From NCBI GenBank assembly GCA_964537685.1, contig CAZICM010000027.1, positions 53,211 to 117,210 of the forward strand: a DNA stretch of 64,000 nt, in the 5' to 3' direction. Numbering within the stretch: the first letter of the stretch is position 1; each line of letters begins with the position of its first letter. This document shows, one piece after another, positions 63,401 to 64,000 of this stretch. The notes beneath the pieces were generated by a model that was not told the DNA's origin, did no database searches, and saw nothing but the letters and a program-made list of their open reading frames with translations. Made by a program: the position numbers and the translations under genes. This DNA is from CAZICM01 sp964537685. GTDB lineage: Bacteria > Myxococcota_A > Polyangia > Polyangiales > Polyangiaceae.

Positions 63401-64000
63401 GCCGTTCCAGTACCATGGCCCTCGACGAAATCGGGCCTTCCTGAACGGTCCCAGGCGCTTCGAATGGCCCTTGCCTGGCCGGATACCTTGGGCGCGGTGA
63501 TCGCATTGCGGCCATCCGATGAGATGCCCCATCCTCGAAGCACCGCGTAAATCCGGTTCCCCGCGGCCAGCGCATCGCCGAGCCTTCTCAGCACCACAAA
63601 TCCACAGCCTTCGCCCGGAATAAAGCCGTTCCCCCGGCGATCGTAGACCCGCATTTCATTCGGGGAAAGCGCGCGCGCTTTGGCAAATCCTACCAATTCA
63701 AAGGGATCCATGCTTATATCCACACCCCCGGCCAAACAAGCGTCCACCCGGCCATCTTCAAGCGCAGATGCCGCTGTGCACACGGCCAACAGCGATGATG
63801 CGCATGCCCCATCCACGACATATCCGCCCGCTCCAAAATCAAAAGCGCCGCAGATCCGCCCGGCAATGGTGTTGGATAAACCCCCCGCCAGGCTGTCTTC
63901 ATCGATCGGAGGAAAATGGGCCAAGAATCGATCTTTCGCGGCGGCCAGCAGCGTATCCCGCGTTTTTTCATCCAGGCCCACTTCTCGAGCTGCACCCACA
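57457..64000 (-). CDS. Enediyne-type iterative type I polyketide synthase with fused thioesterase-like domains (5' end cut)
   Basis: About 2180 residues are visible; the start lies beyond the right edge (roughly 130 or more N-terminal KS residues missing). Counting from the visible first residue: ketosynthase with Cys66 (DGACASSL), His195 (EGHGTGTALGD) and His235 (GHTKAAAG); acyltransferase with Ser529 (AGHSLGELSA); ACP with Ser854 (LNLDSIKAGE); ketoreductase with TGGARGI (1116-1122) and Tyr1261; dehydratase with His1391 and DVLLQ (Asp1560); phosphopantetheinyl transferase-like domain with GCDIEP (Asp1747, Glu1749) and WAVREALHK (1785-1793). This KS-AT-ACP-KR-DH-PPTase order is the enediyne PKS signature. 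Two hotdog domains (about 1870-2005 and 2035-2165) follow, the second with MESNLVGNLYYAYYFRW, an enediyne thioesterase-type motif. The dehydratase HxxxGxxxxP lacks its Gly. The product is predicted to be a linear polyene; enediyne formation cannot be inferred. Confidence 0.85.
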   Translation of the reverse strand, partial: VGAAREVGLDEKTRDTLLAAAKDRFLAHFPPIDEDSLAGGLSNTIAGRICGAFDFGAGGYVVDGACASSLLAVCTAASALEDGRVDACLAGGVDISMDPFELVGFAKARALSPNEMRVYDRRGNGFIPGEGCGFVVLRRLGDALAAGNRIYAVLRGWGISSDGRNAITAPKVSGQARAIRSAWDRSGRPDFVEGHGTGTALGDRVELEAIATAGGLEQMPSRSIGVTSLKSIVGHTKAAAGIGAFCKAVIAVNQRVFPPTAGCAEPNGVFTEKAKGLFPIRRGQVRDGQQTLKAGVSAMGFGGINAHVVVESYGSPDPSLRPSLPERALFASEQGAELFVFGADTLEELREQVQGLKAGARDLALSEMADFSAELCARVPNRPVFRGAIVAESPDALVQGMDQLLRYDSQSGPLVWLQRFSKVPRIGFLCPGQGSQLLEMTRIVLARDPELDARARSLAAVAEEAGCKGLMETIFPDLDRAIEQDRLSELRKSLSQTEIAQPAICLATLIWAERLKKLGVSPMVTAGHSLGELSAAAIAGAIPPEILMRVAVKRGRAMAAPGDKPGKMASLSVSAEQAGTLIARVSGYIAIANINGPKQTVVSGEGAAIDALVELAEREQVGIRRLSVSNAFHSDLVEDASRKLRCDLEIPDHPSRSHTALLSSLVPGEMEEHWDLRGHIADHVRAPVDFMGLVRRVAERCDLMIEVGPGRVLSGLVTSILHEGQPRCFPVESRAGEESDLLNALAAAFVMGADIQWSELHRGRLIRPFVPPSERIFIVNPCEAGEGGAERIPTAEALPTPERAAPRPHPAENPKPRANFDLETLLGLVAKRVGFDRASLSGEQRLQDDLNLDSIKAGEIVAEAARTAGVAGRIDPVQYVHHRLADIAKAFAQIAAHESPSPSTDNVQIHAPVRASADLGPSWTRVFGLRVRKAAWPSPGTYLQARNIGVLGDEPDLWRSHLSSAGAQLEPTTPDTIIAVVGAPSTDLPGCVRELRAMIAALTPQVKTLLILQSTGGRFGLAALGHQNTAHAFARSLAQERPELGIYLVDIAEDIDARTKKESALRLLSAQPPGPGFQAWGVDSDGLWTLEAGALEPKKMPAIPQAIRPNDVLLVTGGARGITAVCAHALARETGARLVLLGSTPKEKADEEMLRCMGKMALDGLRAEYLACDLGDREAVLAAVARVQHKIGPIVAVIHGAARNRPRRAEQVSEDEALQEIRPKLAGCLHLLEALTPNPPRLLIGLSSIIGVSGMQGNAWYAFANEAMDLSIARFCARFPQCRPLSLAFGVWKEVGMGEKLGSVSALARMGIGALDPEEGARRFVHLVLHDPGVRQPVVTAHLDGLSTWPSALSRDARLEFLRGELHGIAGTACRTRVRLDPEQHDFIRDHVFRDAMLLPTVFGLEAMAQAAWSARADNDESRVRGIDNVRLDAPITVSPEGTDIEIRALVREDEPDVVDCEIRTAQTGFAKAHFSAVFHFGSVEQHPEPLKLPELTPPSEDLDPKRDLYGGLMFQGPSFHRIERIVGASERSVVCEGRVFEPNSQESRRFLLGDPYFRDVLLQVGQLLVPQDEALPIHIRHIGFGDGESVGIRKILATLEASDPRNHWGSVTVCDSAGKRVEWLEGYQLRILSHHPERATLAEIMHPQERDEARLKAQIEALCTARGIEAPRVFLRRQALHSLPRDERRARMSAALNTGLGISALSWDEQQKPQVSDGRSISISHDSDCWLAMLLEESKGRELGCDIEPILPREHWPELVQHRSLLQTLRTGGDDLHTAGTRLWAVREALHKAGGEDHGLTLVHQEGGMAEFRAESKGMHFRVQSLRFSPCRGAKRILAWAIPAEKNTASQPLIDIESHRIRVRQDRPFRMETRFVVSFDECAGLGGRVPIYTFASWMGRLRELALTTLRDDLLPYLDSGKHGMVTQEAWVEQSHELSALDRMEASIWVEALRPSTCLLRLEFNRLTKEGAIRVGSAAQRFGWVDILGHGQVRAAPFSPALRSFLESLHYSGESERAVEPMVLPHGPPWLRDTIHTGLMESNLVGNLYYAYYFRWPHRLVDRFLWEHKPELVKGRGTLGEIIYSAMHLEFLREAMPFDSIGISVYAEPKGKDTLSFSVVYERIEPDGSTTRLAMGRMTGRWAERTSHGLRFKPLPEFLVAAMLPKSPPISSLSVKEIQS

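Noticed and set aside
57457..64000. PUFA synthase or heterocyst-glycolipid synthase as the identity of the large PKS
   Set aside because: PUFA synthases have tandem ACPs and split subunits; the single ACP, in-line PPTase and coupled DUF1702 gene fit the enediyne type better, though not conclusively.

Overview
The window (64 kb, with a 100-N scaffold gap at 744-843) reads as a chromosomal segment of a myxobacterium-like member of the Myxococcota, probably a Polyangiales relative. This is inferred from the protein repertoire: four Hanks-type Ser/Thr kinase(-like) genes, a PPM phosphatase, a double-FHA protein, a six-PAS histidine kinase, an NtrC-like regulator, many lipoproteins with Gly/Ser-rich linkers, a B12-dependent CarH-type light regulator beside a carotenoid desaturase, and Uma2 and Rpn nuclease-family proteins. 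Base composition looks only moderately GC-rich, lower than in cultured Sorangium-type genomes. No plasmid, phage or IS backbone was seen.

Layout. 1-3112: a truncated phytoene-desaturase-type gene, a repeat-rich Uma2-family gene broken by the gap, and a CarH-like photoreceptor repressor; a near-identical 20-bp motif lies in front of both the desaturase and the carH-like gene. 3122-10863: a YtfJ-like periplasmic protein, then a five-gene same-strand run (pentaheme lipoprotein, two paralogous lipoproteins, serine hydrolase, UbiB/ABC1 kinase). 10867-18529: a six-PAS histidine kinase, a hypothetical gene, a coupled AAA-ATPase/TOPRIM-like pair (candidate defence module), a coiled-coil protein and an M48 protease. 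18641-26867: three tandem AIM24 paralogues, a double-FHA membrane protein, an SGNH hydrolase, then on the other strand two oligopeptide-type ABC ATPases and a lipoprotein. 26991-35413: tRNA-His, a divergent kinase-like protein, a trans-sulfuration PLP enzyme, a PPM phosphatase, frr, a degenerate NtrC-like regulator and a membrane-anchored Ser/Thr kinase. 35485-51893: lipoproteins, a DUF885 protein, a large protein with a C-terminal cyclic-nucleotide-binding domain, an Rpn-type nuclease, two more Ser/Thr kinases, and a large degenerate cyclase/ATPase-like protein. 51835-56432: methylmalonyl-CoA epimerase coupled to a MaoC-type hydratase, release factor 3 (prfC) and threonine synthase.

56489-64000 is the most striking part: a DUF1702 gene coupled to a very large iterative type I PKS with the order KS-AT-ACP-KR-DH-PPTase, which is the enediyne-PKS (PksE) order, followed in the same polypeptide by two hotdog thioesterase-like domains. 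The gene runs off the right edge, so most of this putative enediyne- or polyene-type cluster lies beyond the window. Domain and family calls come from reading motifs, not from database searches; start codons were re-chosen where the longest open frame was implausible.
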